A stretch of DNA of 64,000 nucleotides from Rapana venosa (lineage: Eukaryota; Mollusca; Gastropoda; Neogastropoda; Muricidae). The position numbers and the translations under genes were made by a program. The notes under the pieces were generated by a model. It was not told the DNA's origin, ran no database searches, and saw nothing but the letters and a program-made list of their open reading frames with translations. The stretch lies in the NCBI GenBank assembly GCA_028751875.1, contig CM054143.1:70642280-70706279 (forward strand), in the 5' to 3' direction. The stretch's first letter is position 1; the number at the start of each line of letters is the position of its first letter. Shown in pieces: positions 1 to 10,534 of the stretch.

Positions 1-2380
1 TCTTTTTTCTGTTGGGGCGGATGTTCTTTCTTCTCCGATACGACACAGCATTGGTTGCAAGCATTTTACCAAGGTTGATGCGTTGGATTTCCTTTTCTAG
101 AAAGAAGCCATGCACTGGGATTTTCTATATCTGTTGTTGGCATACCTGTGTCATCTGTGGGTAGTAAGAAACAATACTGTTTTGTTGTTTCCACGAAACT
201 TTGTTGTGGCATACTTTCTACATATATACTGTCCTGGCTGCAGTCTATTGCTTTTGTCCATTCTTTGGATGGTGGTATGTTTGTTTCTAGTAGATACTCT
301 GTTGCTTCTTGTTCCACTCTGTCGTATTCCTCTTCGTCCACTTCGTGTATTTGTGGTGGTTGGGAGGGTGCATGTACAATACTATTGGGTGGTTTGGATT
401 TCTTTCTCGAGATAGAAATTGTTTGTGGGGGTCAGTTGTGAAACTCGTGGGGAAAAAAACCAATGTATTGTTTTTTTGTATTTGTCTATTGTTTTTTCCC
501 TATGGTTTTGTATGCAGTAGTGTTTTTCTAGTTTGGTTTTGCCAGACACTTTTGGGTGCCCCTTTGTGTTGTGTACAACAACTCTAAAATTTGTATTAGT
601 CTGTCGTACCCTTTAAAACAGACCATATGGTTTGTAGTAAAATGTTTATGTGGTTTATGTGTTCGTCTTTCCTTGTTAGGGCAAGTTTTTTTTTTTCGTA
701 TGGCTGTAGTATGCTAGCTTAGTTATTCGTTTTGTGTATTTTGCAATTGTTGTGCTTTTGCTTCGTTGCTGTAGATTTCTTGGTGTCTTTCTTGTTAGGT
801 ATAGCAGGGGGGGTCGTGTTGAAATCTTTTCCCAAATTCTACGCACATTTCTATGTGCATCTGTGTTGCAGTTTTCCCTATCTCGTGTAGAAAAGAAGAG
901 AATGTACTTTGGGGTTTGGCTTCTTGGAATATGTAATAGAGGAGTTTTCTACACTATAGCATGGTATTTCTTTTGTCGCCATGTCCAATCCATGTTGTTG
1001 TGATGGAAGAATGTTGTTGGTCTGGTGCTTCTGGTGTAGTTGGGTTGGTTTACATGCAGTTAGTATTGTTGGTGTCGTTGCTTTTTGTGTAGCATCGAAG
1101 AGGAGACAGTGCACACATCTGTTTAGATAGTTCTCTCAAAGAAGTGGGACAGTTGCGAAAACCAAAGTCTCCAATAGCAAGGAGATTGCTTGTCCATAGA
1201 TTGTCTTTTCAAACTGTGTTCTTTGTTGGGGAATACAAACCACCGCCCATCTTCTGTTTTTTGTGTGGCATACAACAAACATAAAATCCCTAAATTGGGT
1301 CTATCTGTTTTACAAAACATCTGTTTTGGCTTTGGCAAAGTTGGTAATTTTGGCGTTACAGCTGGTGTAACAACAAATAGTGAAGGAAAGTATTTCTGCA
1401 CACTGTCTACTAGCATATCTGCTGCCTAGGTGTTCTATTTGTGCATGCTTTAGAGAGAGACTTCTATGCGAGTAAAACCATGGTTGTGTGTCTGGGTGTA
1501 GAAGTTTGCGTAGTGTTTGTTGGACATCTACAAGTCTGCAAGATGTCCACCAAAATGTTCTCGTACTTCTCCTGCTTCTATGTTAGATACTATTTGTTAC
1601 ACTTTGAAACGCGTTGTGTCCCATTGTGTGTAGATATCCACGTGCAACTGGTTGCCAAACCGAGTCGTTTGTTATATGGTTGGTGTGGTCTTCCTTGCGC
1701 TACAAATGTTCTTGGTACAAAAGTCGTGTTCTTGGCATAGATAGTCTACAAGAGGTCTGTCTAGAGGCCAGAAGTCTCGGTGTAGTCAATGGTAGATGCC
1801 ATATCCATTTGCGGCAAGTCTTTCTTCGAAGGTTGGAGTATATTGTTATTTTTGTTTTGGTATTCTGACACATTAGTTTGAACAAAAAAGAGCATATGTC
1901 TTGTATCTGGATTTTGTCTAGCCAGTTTTGTTTTGCTCTGTAGTCTGTCTTCTTTCTATTTTGAAATGGTTAAAGGTGTATGGTACTTGTTTGCGCTTGC
2001 GCTCCAGAAAGTGGGTATGCTTTATTTTTGTATGTAATACTGCACATCCAAAAGGTTAGTATTGCAGAAATATTCTAGACACTCAAGTTGTGCAAAACCC
2101 AAACCCTTTCCAGATATACAAGATATCTTTCCACGAGACATCACAATCTTTTTCTTCTAGATAGCCAAAACGTATAGATCGTCTCAAAGTTGGAAATAAC
2201 CCTTCTGGGGTTGTAGTATGTTCTTCCATTGTTGTCCCCCAAGGTATAGTCTAATTTCTATGTTTAAACCAAATTGCTTGTCTGAAAAACTTTCCCATAG
2301 TATAGTGTTGCTAGAGACTTGTCCCTATAGATACCATTTGTTGCATGTAGTATCATTTTGTAGCTTTGTATATGTCAAAA
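1..2380 (-). pseudogene. Unidentified eroded tract, coding-like on the minus strand
   Basis: The + strand here is strongly T and G rich, so the minus strand is A/C rich, and the bias stops at the A/T run near 2375-2400. On the minus strand there are long open stretches in changing frames: 431 down to 66 (about 120 codons, acidic, containing VDEEEYDRVEQEATEY and ending HQPW before a stop) and 2250 down to 2083 (56 codons, containing LFPTLRRSIRFGYLEEK). Intervening stretches are interrupted by stops and apparent frameshifts. I do not recognise the family. An old LTR-type or other mobile-element polyprotein is possible, but no catalytic motif was seen. Plus-strand frames are rich in Leu, Val, Phe and Cys, as expected of shadows. 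Confidence 0.3.
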
Positions 2381-2534
2381 AAATTTTTTTAAAAAAATAA
2401 TTAATCTATTTTCGCCGAACAATAGCTCGCGCTTTATTTTGCCCTGACAAAAATGATTGCTCTAATAAATTCCAAAAATTTTATAGTTTTACCATCAAAA
2501 ATAAATTAGTTTACTTCAGTTTTTAGAGAAGATA

Positions 2535-2677
2535 GGGAAAAAAGGGGGTCAAAGGTAACTGCTTGTTTTTAAAAAAAAAATATGCAAGTTTGGTTTTCGA
2601 TGGGCAAAAGCCAAAATCGGACCAATTTCCCCTGGTTTTGGATAACGTAAACAGTTGCCCTTGACCCCCCTTTTCCC
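2535..2677. repeat. Imperfect inverted repeat, 26-27 bp arms
   Basis: The left arm at 2535-2561 (gggaaaaaagggggtcaaag onward) pairs with 2652-2677 (cagttgcccttgacccccct onward), with a few mismatches and a loop of about 90 bases. It lies between the TG-rich tract and the first LINE. It could be a small foldback/MITE-like element. No second copy was noticed in the window. Confidence 0.5.
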
Positions 2678-2729
2678 TTTTAATCACACCTCTACTCAAA
2701 AAGCATGACCTTGACTAACATTTGAAGAA

Positions 2730-4297
2730 GTAGACCTGTTTCCAATCTACCTTTTATTTCTAAAGTCCTTGAAAAGTGTTCTCAAACAGCTCAAAAACCA
2801 CTCTCTCCAACAACTTCTTCCTGTGTTCAGTCTCCCTATCGCGTAACACAGCACTGAACCCCTTGTAGTACCACTTAAACACATTTCTACTAGCTCTTCC
2901 GGAAAAATTTTCCTTCTAAACTCTATTCGACTCTTTCGCAGCCTTCGACACTAAGACCACTCAATTTTCACTCCCGTCTTCAAAAAACATTCGGTGTGAC
3001 TGGCAAGCCCTCACGTTTAATTCATACCTTACTGACGATTCCAGAAGTTTGCGTAACAACTTTCAATCAATACCTGCCAAAGTGGTGTAAGTGGAATCCC
3101 ATAGGGATCAGTTTTTAGGCTGATCTTTTCACTCTTTACATGCCCCACTGTCAATTAAAATAAACGTGATCGATCAACCATCTTTTTCGCAGATGACTCT
3201 CAGATTCAAAGCAGGTTACTCCGAAAATCTGCCTTTTCCCTGTCAAAATATGGCCACTGCTTTGAAGTATTCAAAAGGATGACACAATAAAATTCAGCTA
3301 AAGCAGATAAAAACCGATGCCATGTCGTAGGGACCAAACACAAAACTCTCTTCCATTCAACGCTTAAATTAGAACCTTCCCATTACATCAGTACTTATCC
3401 ACTTGCTGTGAGGTATTTTAGGGTGTTGTTATCGACAACCCCTTTCTATGCAAAAATTCACCCCCCAGCCCTGTATTTCTGTTTACTATCAGTTACGGCG
3501 CCCAGTGCAATCGAAAGTACATTTTCCCACCGATGCAACAGCCAACTTACTTTTTAAAAAATTCTTTCATGTCTGGACTATTGCAGTTCTCTTTTGTTGG
3601 TCTGCCAGCATACTATCCTCCTTCAACGTTTTCAAAAACTCCGCAGTTGACAGTTCTCGGGAGAGGAAAAAAATCGGAAAGCACATTACCCTCTCTTGCG
3701 ATCTCTCACTGGTCCCTGTTCCACAGCGGGTAAATTATAAGTCAGTACCCTTGTTACAATTGTCTCCACAAAACAGCCCTTCCTACCTCTGTGAATGTCT
3801 TCCCTGTACACTCCTTCAGTTCCCTCCGCTTGTGCAGATACTGGGCCTACGAATACCTAGATTCACCAATCCCTGTTGGCCGCCGCTCTTTCTCATTTTC
3901 AGGTCATCGCCCTGGAATGAGCTCCCTCTTTTCTTCCCGGGAAAACCTGTTATGACACTTTTAAATCCAGCCTCAGACATATTTATTTCAAAAACCTAAG
4001 ATTTCCCCCCTCTGTTTCATATCAGAACTATCCCACCTTCCCCTAACCAATGTCCTATCACCCTGCAAAGAAATATGACCTGTGTGAGTTTGTTTTTTGG
4101 TGTGTGCTTTTGAAAACATTTGACTATTGCAATTTTTTTCTTTAGATTTGTCGCAATCGCACCATGTTTGTAAATCTGTTTGTTTAAACTTTGTTTTTTT
4201 ATCATTGTTGATGACTTTTGTAGTTAGGTTGAATGTATGCGCTTTGATTTGTCTTCCCAAGATATCGTTTGTATAAGTTCTTTATTATTATTATTTT
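2730..4297 (+). mobile_element. CR1/L2-like LINE, 3' half, degenerate
   Basis: Non-LTR retrotransposon, reverse transcriptase C-terminal two-thirds plus 3' UTR. Seen in order: RPVSNLPFISKVLEK (RT start, about 2732), AAFDT near 2950, G-I-P-stop-G-S near 3091 where the GVPQGS glutamine is a stop, FFADDSQIQS with the catalytic Asp pair at about 3183, and a tail (3448-3999) ending with SSPWNELPLFFPGKP, the usual C-terminal block of this group. Frames shift repeatedly, so it is dead. The 3' UTR ends in a (TTA)n run at 4280-4297, as in the LINE tail at 27980-28003. It is the same family as the opposed copy at 9563-10534. Confidence 0.75.
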
Positions 4298-5094
4298 ATT
4301 ATCCCCTGAGGGGGGGAGGAGGGGTCACCCCCAAATGTTGGCTGTGGCAGGAGAGAGAGAGGCCTGTGAGGGGGAGGGGGAGGAGGCACGGCCTCAGAAA
4401 AGGGTCTTCATGGTGGGTCTCGGTCCGTGGGGGTCACAACTCCATGGCTGGAGAGAGTTTGCAAGCCAGGCCTGGAGCCCATGGTAGTGGGCTGTTGCTT
4501 TCTTTCTTTTTTAATATTCCTAGATGGTCAGGAGTCACTTGTGGGGATATGTATAGGTTGGTTTTTTTATATTGTTAATAAAATACTCGTTTTAAATTTT
4601 TGTTTTATGAAAATTCCGCTATGTGGAATAGCCAGGGGCTCTTGCAGTATGTATGGTATCCCCCCCTTACCTGTTGCTAAAAGAAATTTGTGAAATGATT
4701 TCAACTGGAAAAAAAGTATGCCTTAAAAAGGCAAGGTTTTATCCTAAAAACACGTTTTAAATAATTGTTAAAAAGGAGATGCATTTTAAAAAAAAAGATC
4801 ATGTTGAGGATTTGCCGGCTTGCGTTGAAGAAAAAAAAATCATAAAGAAGTAAAAATGAGCTAGAAATTACAAAAAAAGTTTTTTCTAATGAAAAATGAC
4901 CCCCCCCCCCCCAAAAAAAAAAAAAAAAAAAAATCAGAGCAAGTGGAAAGAAGTGTGTTGTACCTAAACCAGTGTCTTTACTGGGGCTATAGCGTTGTTC
5001 TTTCCCAAAACGCCCCTGGCATTGCAGAAGGAGAAAAATTCATGGAACTCTGACAGGAGTCAGAGTGGAGCAGTTTCCTCACAGCGTCCGTAGA

Positions 5095-5345
5095 GCCTGG
5101 GTGGCCGAGTGGGGTTTGAATGTGTTTGATGCTGGATTCAAGGATGGTGGGGTCAAGGTTGGAGTCTCGCTCACAGCCCCCCGGCAAGAAGAGAGTTTCT
5201 CTTCAGAGCCAACAGAATTATGTGGGGGGCTCTGCTCCCTCCCCGTCTCTGGAGGGACTTTCAACCCAGGTTTCAGTTTTGCAGCCTACAGTCCCAGTGC
5301 CCCTTTTCCAAACCCTTTCCCAATGTGGTGGTGGGCTTATAGGAC
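5095..5345 (+). mobile_element. tRNA-derived SINE inside copy A
   Basis: A tRNA-like head carries an A box 'tggccgagtgg' at 5102-5112, typical of Leu/Ser tRNAs, and a B box-like 'ggttggagtctc' at 5157-5168, about 45 bp downstream as expected for a type-2 RNA polymerase III promoter. The B box has G for C at position 5 of GGTTC, so activity is doubtful. The body runs to 'acagcgtgggtaacaacctg'. Matching copies are at 20495-20765 and, inverted, at 49080-49352, so the insertion predates the split of the three units. Confidence 0.6.
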
Positions 5346-6359
5346 AGCGTGGGTAACAACCTGAAAGTATGGGGGGAATAGCTGTACAGTCATTTGGCCC
5401 AGATGTTTATTTTCAAGATGTGTTTTAACGGCTTTGTAAGTATTTCTTCCATTATACAAGTTGTAAATGATGTTGTTTTCCATGTGCTTTTTTCCCCTGG
5501 GCAGGTGAAGTAAACACCAATCTCTCTTTTCAAAAACATTCAGTTTGTCCTCACCCCCTGTCCCAACAAGTGAAGTAAAAGCTAAATTCTCCATTTCGGA
5601 ATTCTTGGGGGATTTGGTGTTTCCTTGTACAGCCCGAGTCTATCTTCTTCTTCTCTGGAAAAGGAGATTGTCAGGCCCTCACCAGCCCCCCCAGAGGTCA
5701 GTTTGCTTTTGTAGTAGACCAGGCATGGCATTTCTCCTCTTTTTTTTTCTGTCAGTGCTTAACATTTCCGCCGTATTTCAGTTTTTCATCGTTCCACCAT
5801 TTTTTTAATTTTTGCTGTTCCGCAGTCAGAACAAAAATTCATGCGAACAACATTCAAATTATTAGAGAAGCGCATCATCTTCGACTGTTGGAAATTGACC
5901 CATATTCTGACGTCACTTTTGGAATGCGCAAACATTTTTGGAATGCAAATAAGATTGAGAAATTGGTCGCTATTACCACTTTTAACCAATCAGAAATCAC
6001 TTCACTCAGAGATCAGAGTGGATGTACAACGTCATAATGTCCTCAAGACACCTGAGTGAACCTCGGCAATGATCGGGAAGAGGCGACTGTTGTGCAAGTA
6101 GCATTATGTCAGACACGCTTCTTTCATAGACTTTCTGCGTGAGAACTTGATTGCAGAAATTGTGCTTGCAGCAAAGAGGCAGCTTTGTACCGCTGTGGAG
6201 TGAAAGGCTCAGCTAAGATAAATGACAAGTGAAGTGCGATGGTGGCAATGGACGTCGTTCTGTTTAGATGACTGGCACTTTTGTCTTGCCGCAAGTGCCG
6301 TCAGGTTTTCCTTTTTTTTCCCTCCTCTTTTTCTGCCGAGTGAAATCCCATGCCTGGTA

Positions 6360-6693
6360 GACAGCAAGATACTCTCCCCTGACAGTCGGACAGAAACCTT
6401 CATGTTTACTGCCTGATGAACTTCAAGAACATTTAGCTTGTTAGCTGGTAAAAGTGAGTTTTCTCCCTTGGTGCAAGTTGTCAATCTAAACAACCTAGAG
6501 GTTGGTTTGCTTGTAGAGATAGCAAGGGAGCAACTTGCACCAAGGGAAAAAAACTCACTTGTACACGCTTGACAAGCTATTTTTGAAGTTGGTCAGGTTG
6601 TAAATGTGAGGGTTGTTTTTTTTGTTTTGTTTTTTTTTTTTGCTTTTTTTTTTTTAAAAGTCCAATCTGTCAGGGGGGAGTATGTTGCTGTCT
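6360..6693. repeat. Nested inverted repeats around a long hairpin (copy A)
   Basis: Outer arms: 'gacagcaagatactctcccc' from 6360 and its near-exact reverse complement at 6669-6693 (24 of 25 positions pair or nearly so). Inside lies an independent hairpin with arms 6434-6480 and 6531-6579 of about 47 bases, including 'cccttggtgcaagttg' against 'caacttgcaccaaggg'. A small AACAACC/GGTTGGTT pairing sits in its loop. The inner hairpin is conserved at 21849-21990 and 47793-47933. It may be a structured RNA, a foldback element, or two head-to-head copies of a short repeat. Confidence 0.65.
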
Positions 6694-6831
6694 GCTGCAT
6701 AAGCAGACTCACCTCTGGGGTGTGTAAGGCAGGGGCCTGACAGTCTGCCTTTTCCCCAGTTTTCCAAGGTAGGGGAGGTTTGATGTTTTGTTTTACCCAT
6801 CCACCTTCCCCACACCCTAGAGGATACTTTA

Positions 6832-6886
6832 CTTATATAGCTGCCAAACGCCCATATGAACACAACTCACACTTCTCTCAACCAAT
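6832..6886 (-). promoter_or_regulatory. Candidate Pol II core promoter, CCAAT plus TATA (copy A)
   Basis: Read on the minus strand, an ATTGG (inverted CCAAT; plus-strand ccaat at 6882-6886) is followed about 40 bp downstream by 'agctatataag' (plus strand 6832-6842), a strong TATA-box match. The same pair, with the same flank, is at 47490-47545 in copy C. In copy B the TATA core is reduced to 'ttatagctg' near 22270 while CCAAT is kept. Transcription would run toward the nested hairpins. No transcript evidence is available. Confidence 0.35.
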
Positions 6887-6977
6887 CACAATCCAGCACT
6901 CGGGTTCATGGAACGCATGCTTTTATTGCAACACACACGACATGAAAACAGCATGCACACTCAATGAGAAAATATAG

Positions 6978-7190
6978 AGTGTGTGTGTGTGTGTGTGTGT
7001 GTGGAGACACGCATGTATGGTGTATATCACTATCAACACACACAGCTGTGCATGTTGGTAGTGGTATACACCATATGTGTGTGTCTCCACACACACACAC
7101 ACACACACTTACGTAGGTGTAAGGTGTATACCCTACCAACACACACAGATGTGCATGTTGGTAGTGGTATAACCACACACACACACACAC
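6978..7190. repeat. AC/GT microsatellite arranged as two palindromes (copy A)
   Basis: The order is (GT)n, then gagacacgcatgtatggtgt, a central ACACACAGC stretch, then the reverse complement ending in tctccacacac. This makes a hairpin with arms of about 50 bp. A second, shorter palindrome follows at 7115-7190 around 'gtataccctaccaac'. The counterparts are 22425-22640 and 47245-47395. Confidence 0.65.
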
Positions 7191-7610
7191 AAAAGGGACA
7201 TAGTAAAGCTGACATGCTATCCAGACTGAGACCATGAGGGTATCCCCAGGTTTTTAAATTGAACTGGGAAGCCTGTCCCTTAAAGACGGACTTTGAATGA
7301 ATACAGCCTAATGCGGGGTTGCTCATCACAGTTATAATCAACCCATCCATCCCCCAAAACCGGCACTGTACAGGGAAAGCATGCTCTAAAGCACACTGCT
7401 TTCCATCACTCTTTTTCACAGCTTTTTTATCTTGTTTCAGTCCTCTGTCTTGGTTTTTCAGTACCACGCAATGTCAGCTTTTCTATGACCCTGACCATTG
7501 TCTGACTGTTAGACATCATCTACCAGGCTGGAGAACTTCATCCAAACCCTGTACATTGGGGTACAGGCTAGGCCCTAGAGAGGAGCATGGGTAGAAAATG
7601 TTATAGGGAA

Positions 7611-7623
7611 GGGGGGGGGGGGG
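7611..7623 (+). repeat. G13 tract (copy A)
   Basis: This homopolymer occupies the same place in all three units but differs in length: 13 G here, about 46 positions in B (23028-23073), and 12 in C (46812-46823, as C on the + strand). Confidence 0.8.
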
Positions 7624-8652
7624 ATCCAAGGGGCAAAGCCCTCAGTCTCCATCCATTTGTTTTTCTGGTACTACTATCAGATGACAGAAAGCAAATTGAA
7701 ATTACTGATGAACATCTTTACAAGAAAATTGATCTGTTCAAAAGGGGTTTAAATTTAAAATAAAAGAACAAGAACCACAATTGGATTTTCCCCTGGAAAA
7801 CACTGACAGTCTGTGAACTGATCAGAGGTGCCCTAAAAACTACTGGTGAACGGAAATGGTTGCACCACAACTGATGAATGTCAGTCTTTCCACATGTTCC
7901 ACATTGTGTGGACCAGGAACATTTCTCTTCCAAATGTCATCACTAATCACTTACTACCACTTCTCTGTGTTCATGCCTTTTCTTTCTTGAAACGACTAAG
8001 GATTTTCTGCCTTGATTTACAATCTTTACCTCTGAAAACACGAGTTTTTTGAGGCACCCAGAGTTGCACACTCAACAGCACGAAGAAAGAGTCATTGAAA
8101 ATATGAGAATATCTGTCAACAGCGACAAAAACTTTTCCTACAGAAAATTAGTCGGAGTCTCCAAAAATCAAAGAGAACAGTTCTCCAGCCTGATGTACAC
8201 CTTAACAAAAATTACAGAGCAAAATTTTCCCCATAAAGTTACTTGCCTATCCTTCTAGCTAAAAAAGGACTTCCTATACCGTATTTTCTGGGTTTTGAGC
8301 CATTCACCTTGGTTTATACAATGAAAGCCTCCTATGAATAGGTTTGTCTTCAGTTTTCCCGATCTGTTGTCAGCAACGACATCAGTCTCTTTATGATCAC
8401 GACTGCTGGGCTTTGTTGTGCATTCCAAGATCGATTCCATGAGTTTGGCATTCAAGCAAATGCCGCACAAGCTTAATAATCCATGAATTTCTCCAAATAA
8501 AAAGTGTTGCAGTCATATTGCCTGCTCTGATGTTCTCTTTAGCAAATCTCTCATGTTTTCAAACGACTGTTAACGGTGTCAGTCCACCAAAGTGGTCAAC
8601 CTCATCCCAAACTGTGTTTTGGCCAGAAAGCAGCAAATCAGCTGCTACTGAA

Positions 8653-8831
8653 TCTGGATAAAATAGGCTTTTCTTGGATTTTACAAGACACTGTGCACTA
8701 CTGGAAAAGTGTGTCTGGATAAAATAGGCTTTTCTTCGGATTTTACAAGACACAGTGCATTGGAAAAGTGTGTCTGGATAAAATAGGCTTTTCTTTGGAT
8801 TTTACAAGACACTGTGCATTGGAAAAGTGTG
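8653..8831 (+). repeat. About 60 bp minisatellite, 3 units (copy A)
   Basis: Units start at 8653, 8714 and 8773 (61, 59 and 59 bp), each beginning 'tctggataaaataggctttt' and ending 'ggaaaagtgtg'. A partial 'tctgga' follows. The orthologous array has 4 units in B and 5 in C. Confidence 0.85.
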
Positions 8832-9169
8832 TCTGGAACAACCAATACCTGACACAACACTGACTGCTACTGGATGGCTAATTCAATAGTCCTGTTGCTT
8901 TGCACTTTTTCATCTTGCGGATAAAAGCCTGCACATGGCTTTGAAATCATTTTGGGGGGAATTTTTTTCTACGATCGTGTGCTTTCGGCTTAGAAAACAG
9001 TGCTCCTGCTAACTAACCCCGAAAAATACGGAATCCCATGCACAACATGACACACAAGACTTACCCATTTTCTCAGGAAGAGAAACACATTGTGTCTAAA
9101 AATGGAACAGAGGTGAGATGGCAGTAAAGCTCAGTCATACACAGCGTCATCAGCATTGAGGGGTACAAC

Positions 9170-9410
9170 ATCTTGCAGCCTCAGTCCAGGCTGAGCCTTT
9201 CGGATGAGGCGTTTCCTCCAGATTAAAACTGGTTAACTCCATTCTCCTGCACGTCTTTCGGATGTGGCTACAAAGCAAGATCCTGTGTGTGAACACACAC
9301 ACACCATCACACACACACGCACGTTGAAATCCATCTGTCATGGAAGAGTAGGCCAGTGGTGTGAACATTTCTGGCACAGCATTTCCAGAAGGGTCGTGTA
9401 TGTACTGCCA
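9170..9410 (+). mobile_element. SINE-body remnant (copy A)
   Basis: 'cctttcggatgaggcg' at about 9198 and 'gtctttcggatgtggctac' at about 9249, followed by 'atcctgtgtgtgaacacac', resemble the conserved body of the SINEs at 11730-11960 and 27395-27660 (pattern GTCCTTnGGATGAGACT...GGTCCTGTGTGC). No tRNA-like head is visible here. The same block occurs in B (about 24690-24860) and C (about 45050-45215). Confidence 0.4.
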
Positions 9411-9562
9411 CCACCTCACACCTACACCTGTCATCGAATTTCAGACACTCTACAAATTATACCTACATTCCTGATCTTACACTGCCTCCCACCAAACCCT
9501 TACCTAACACATGATGAAATATCAGCATGGGTGAAACTGCCCCCCAAAAAATGCAAAGAAAG

Positions 9563-10534
9563 CAGCGGGCCATATTTGTCAGGAGAGAAGGCAGATTTTC
9601 AGGAGTAACACTGCTTTGAATCTGAGAGTCATCTGCATAAAAATGATGGTTGATTTTATGACAGTTTATTATATGTGACAGTGGGGCAGTGTAAAGAGTG
9701 AAAAGAACAGGGCTTAGAACTGATCTCTGTGGGACTCCGCATTCCAGTTTGGCAGGTATTGATTGAATCTTGTTTACTGCAACTGTCTGGAATCAGTCAG
9801 TAAGGTATGAATTAAACCAGGTGAGGGCTGTGCCATTAACATCAAACGTTTTTTGAAGACGGGAGAGAAGAATTGAGTTCTCTATAGTATCGAAGGCTGC
9901 TGATAAGTCGAGTAGAGTGAGAAGGGAGATTTTCCCAGAGTCAGAAGCGAGTAGAAGCGTGTTTAAAGTGTGTACTAGGGTGGTTTCAGTGCTGTGGTTG
10001 ACATGATAGGCAGACTGAAACTCAGGAAGAAGATTGTTGGAGAGAAGGTGGTTATTGAGCTGTTTGAGAACTACATTTTCAAGGACTTTAGAAATAAAAG
10101 GTAGATTGGAAACAGGTGTATAATTCTTCAGAATGTTAGGGTCAAGGTCATATATTATGGGTGTACCATGGGGCAAAGGGCCTATAAGGCAGGATGAGGT
10201 CAGTGGGAGATGCATGTTCATCGCGCAGTTGGCTGAGAACAGTGTTAAAGTGTTTTGAAGGGTCAGTGTGGCCAGGGATTTGTGATAGGCATTCAGCAGC
10301 TTGGGTAGAGAAAGTGTGAATATTTATGGCCTTGAGATTGTGAGGGGTGACGCACTTTTTCTTGTTGATAGGCCTTGCAACGTTCAGAAAGAAAAGAATG
10401 GCAGAATGATCAGAAAGCAGTTCATTAGTGATGGATACAGACGTGACGGGAGATCGTGATCGCCATACCCATAGCAAAAAATGATGAGGTGTCATGATCT
10501 GAGGTTTTTTTGGTAAACAACTGCATGAATGCAA
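9563..10534 (-). mobile_element. CR1/L2-like LINE fragment, EN tail to RT active site
   Basis: On the minus strand: endonuclease end with LLSDHSAILFF (about 10400), linker, then NYTPVSNLPFISKVLENVVL, SAYHVNHSTETTLVHTL and LLDLSAAFDT (about 10110-9880), a frameshifted GVPQ-R-S block (about 9740), and YADDSQIQSSVTPENLP (about 9630-9600). Homology stops just after the active site at 9563, where copy A begins, without the 3' UTR or TTA tail present in the 2730-4297 copy. The 3' side was therefore lost, by truncation or at a duplication breakpoint. Confidence 0.8.

Larger units (their letters stand above)
4415..9562 (+). repeat. Large repeat unit, copy A (5.2 kb)
   Basis: This segment aligns by eye along its whole length with 19805-25073 (same orientation) and 44795-49965 (inverted). 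Anchors include 'gcaagccaggcctggag' near 4465, the (C)n(A)n run at 4898-4934, the hairpin at 6434, the AC/GT palindromes at 6978, the G run at 7611 and the 60 bp array at 8653. No open reading frame suggests a protein. The left edge follows the TTA tail of a LINE and a short G-rich stretch; the right edge abuts another LINE that lacks a 3' tail. It may be a segmental duplication, a large non-autonomous element, or an uncollapsed allele of B. Confidence 0.8.

Noticed and set aside
8255..8470. A 71-codon minus-strand frame kept intact in copies A and B (8255-8470 and 23693-23908)
   Set aside because: Of the six coding differences I could assign, four change the amino acid and two do not, and copy C has stops in it. 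This is what recent duplication of neutral sequence gives, not constraint.
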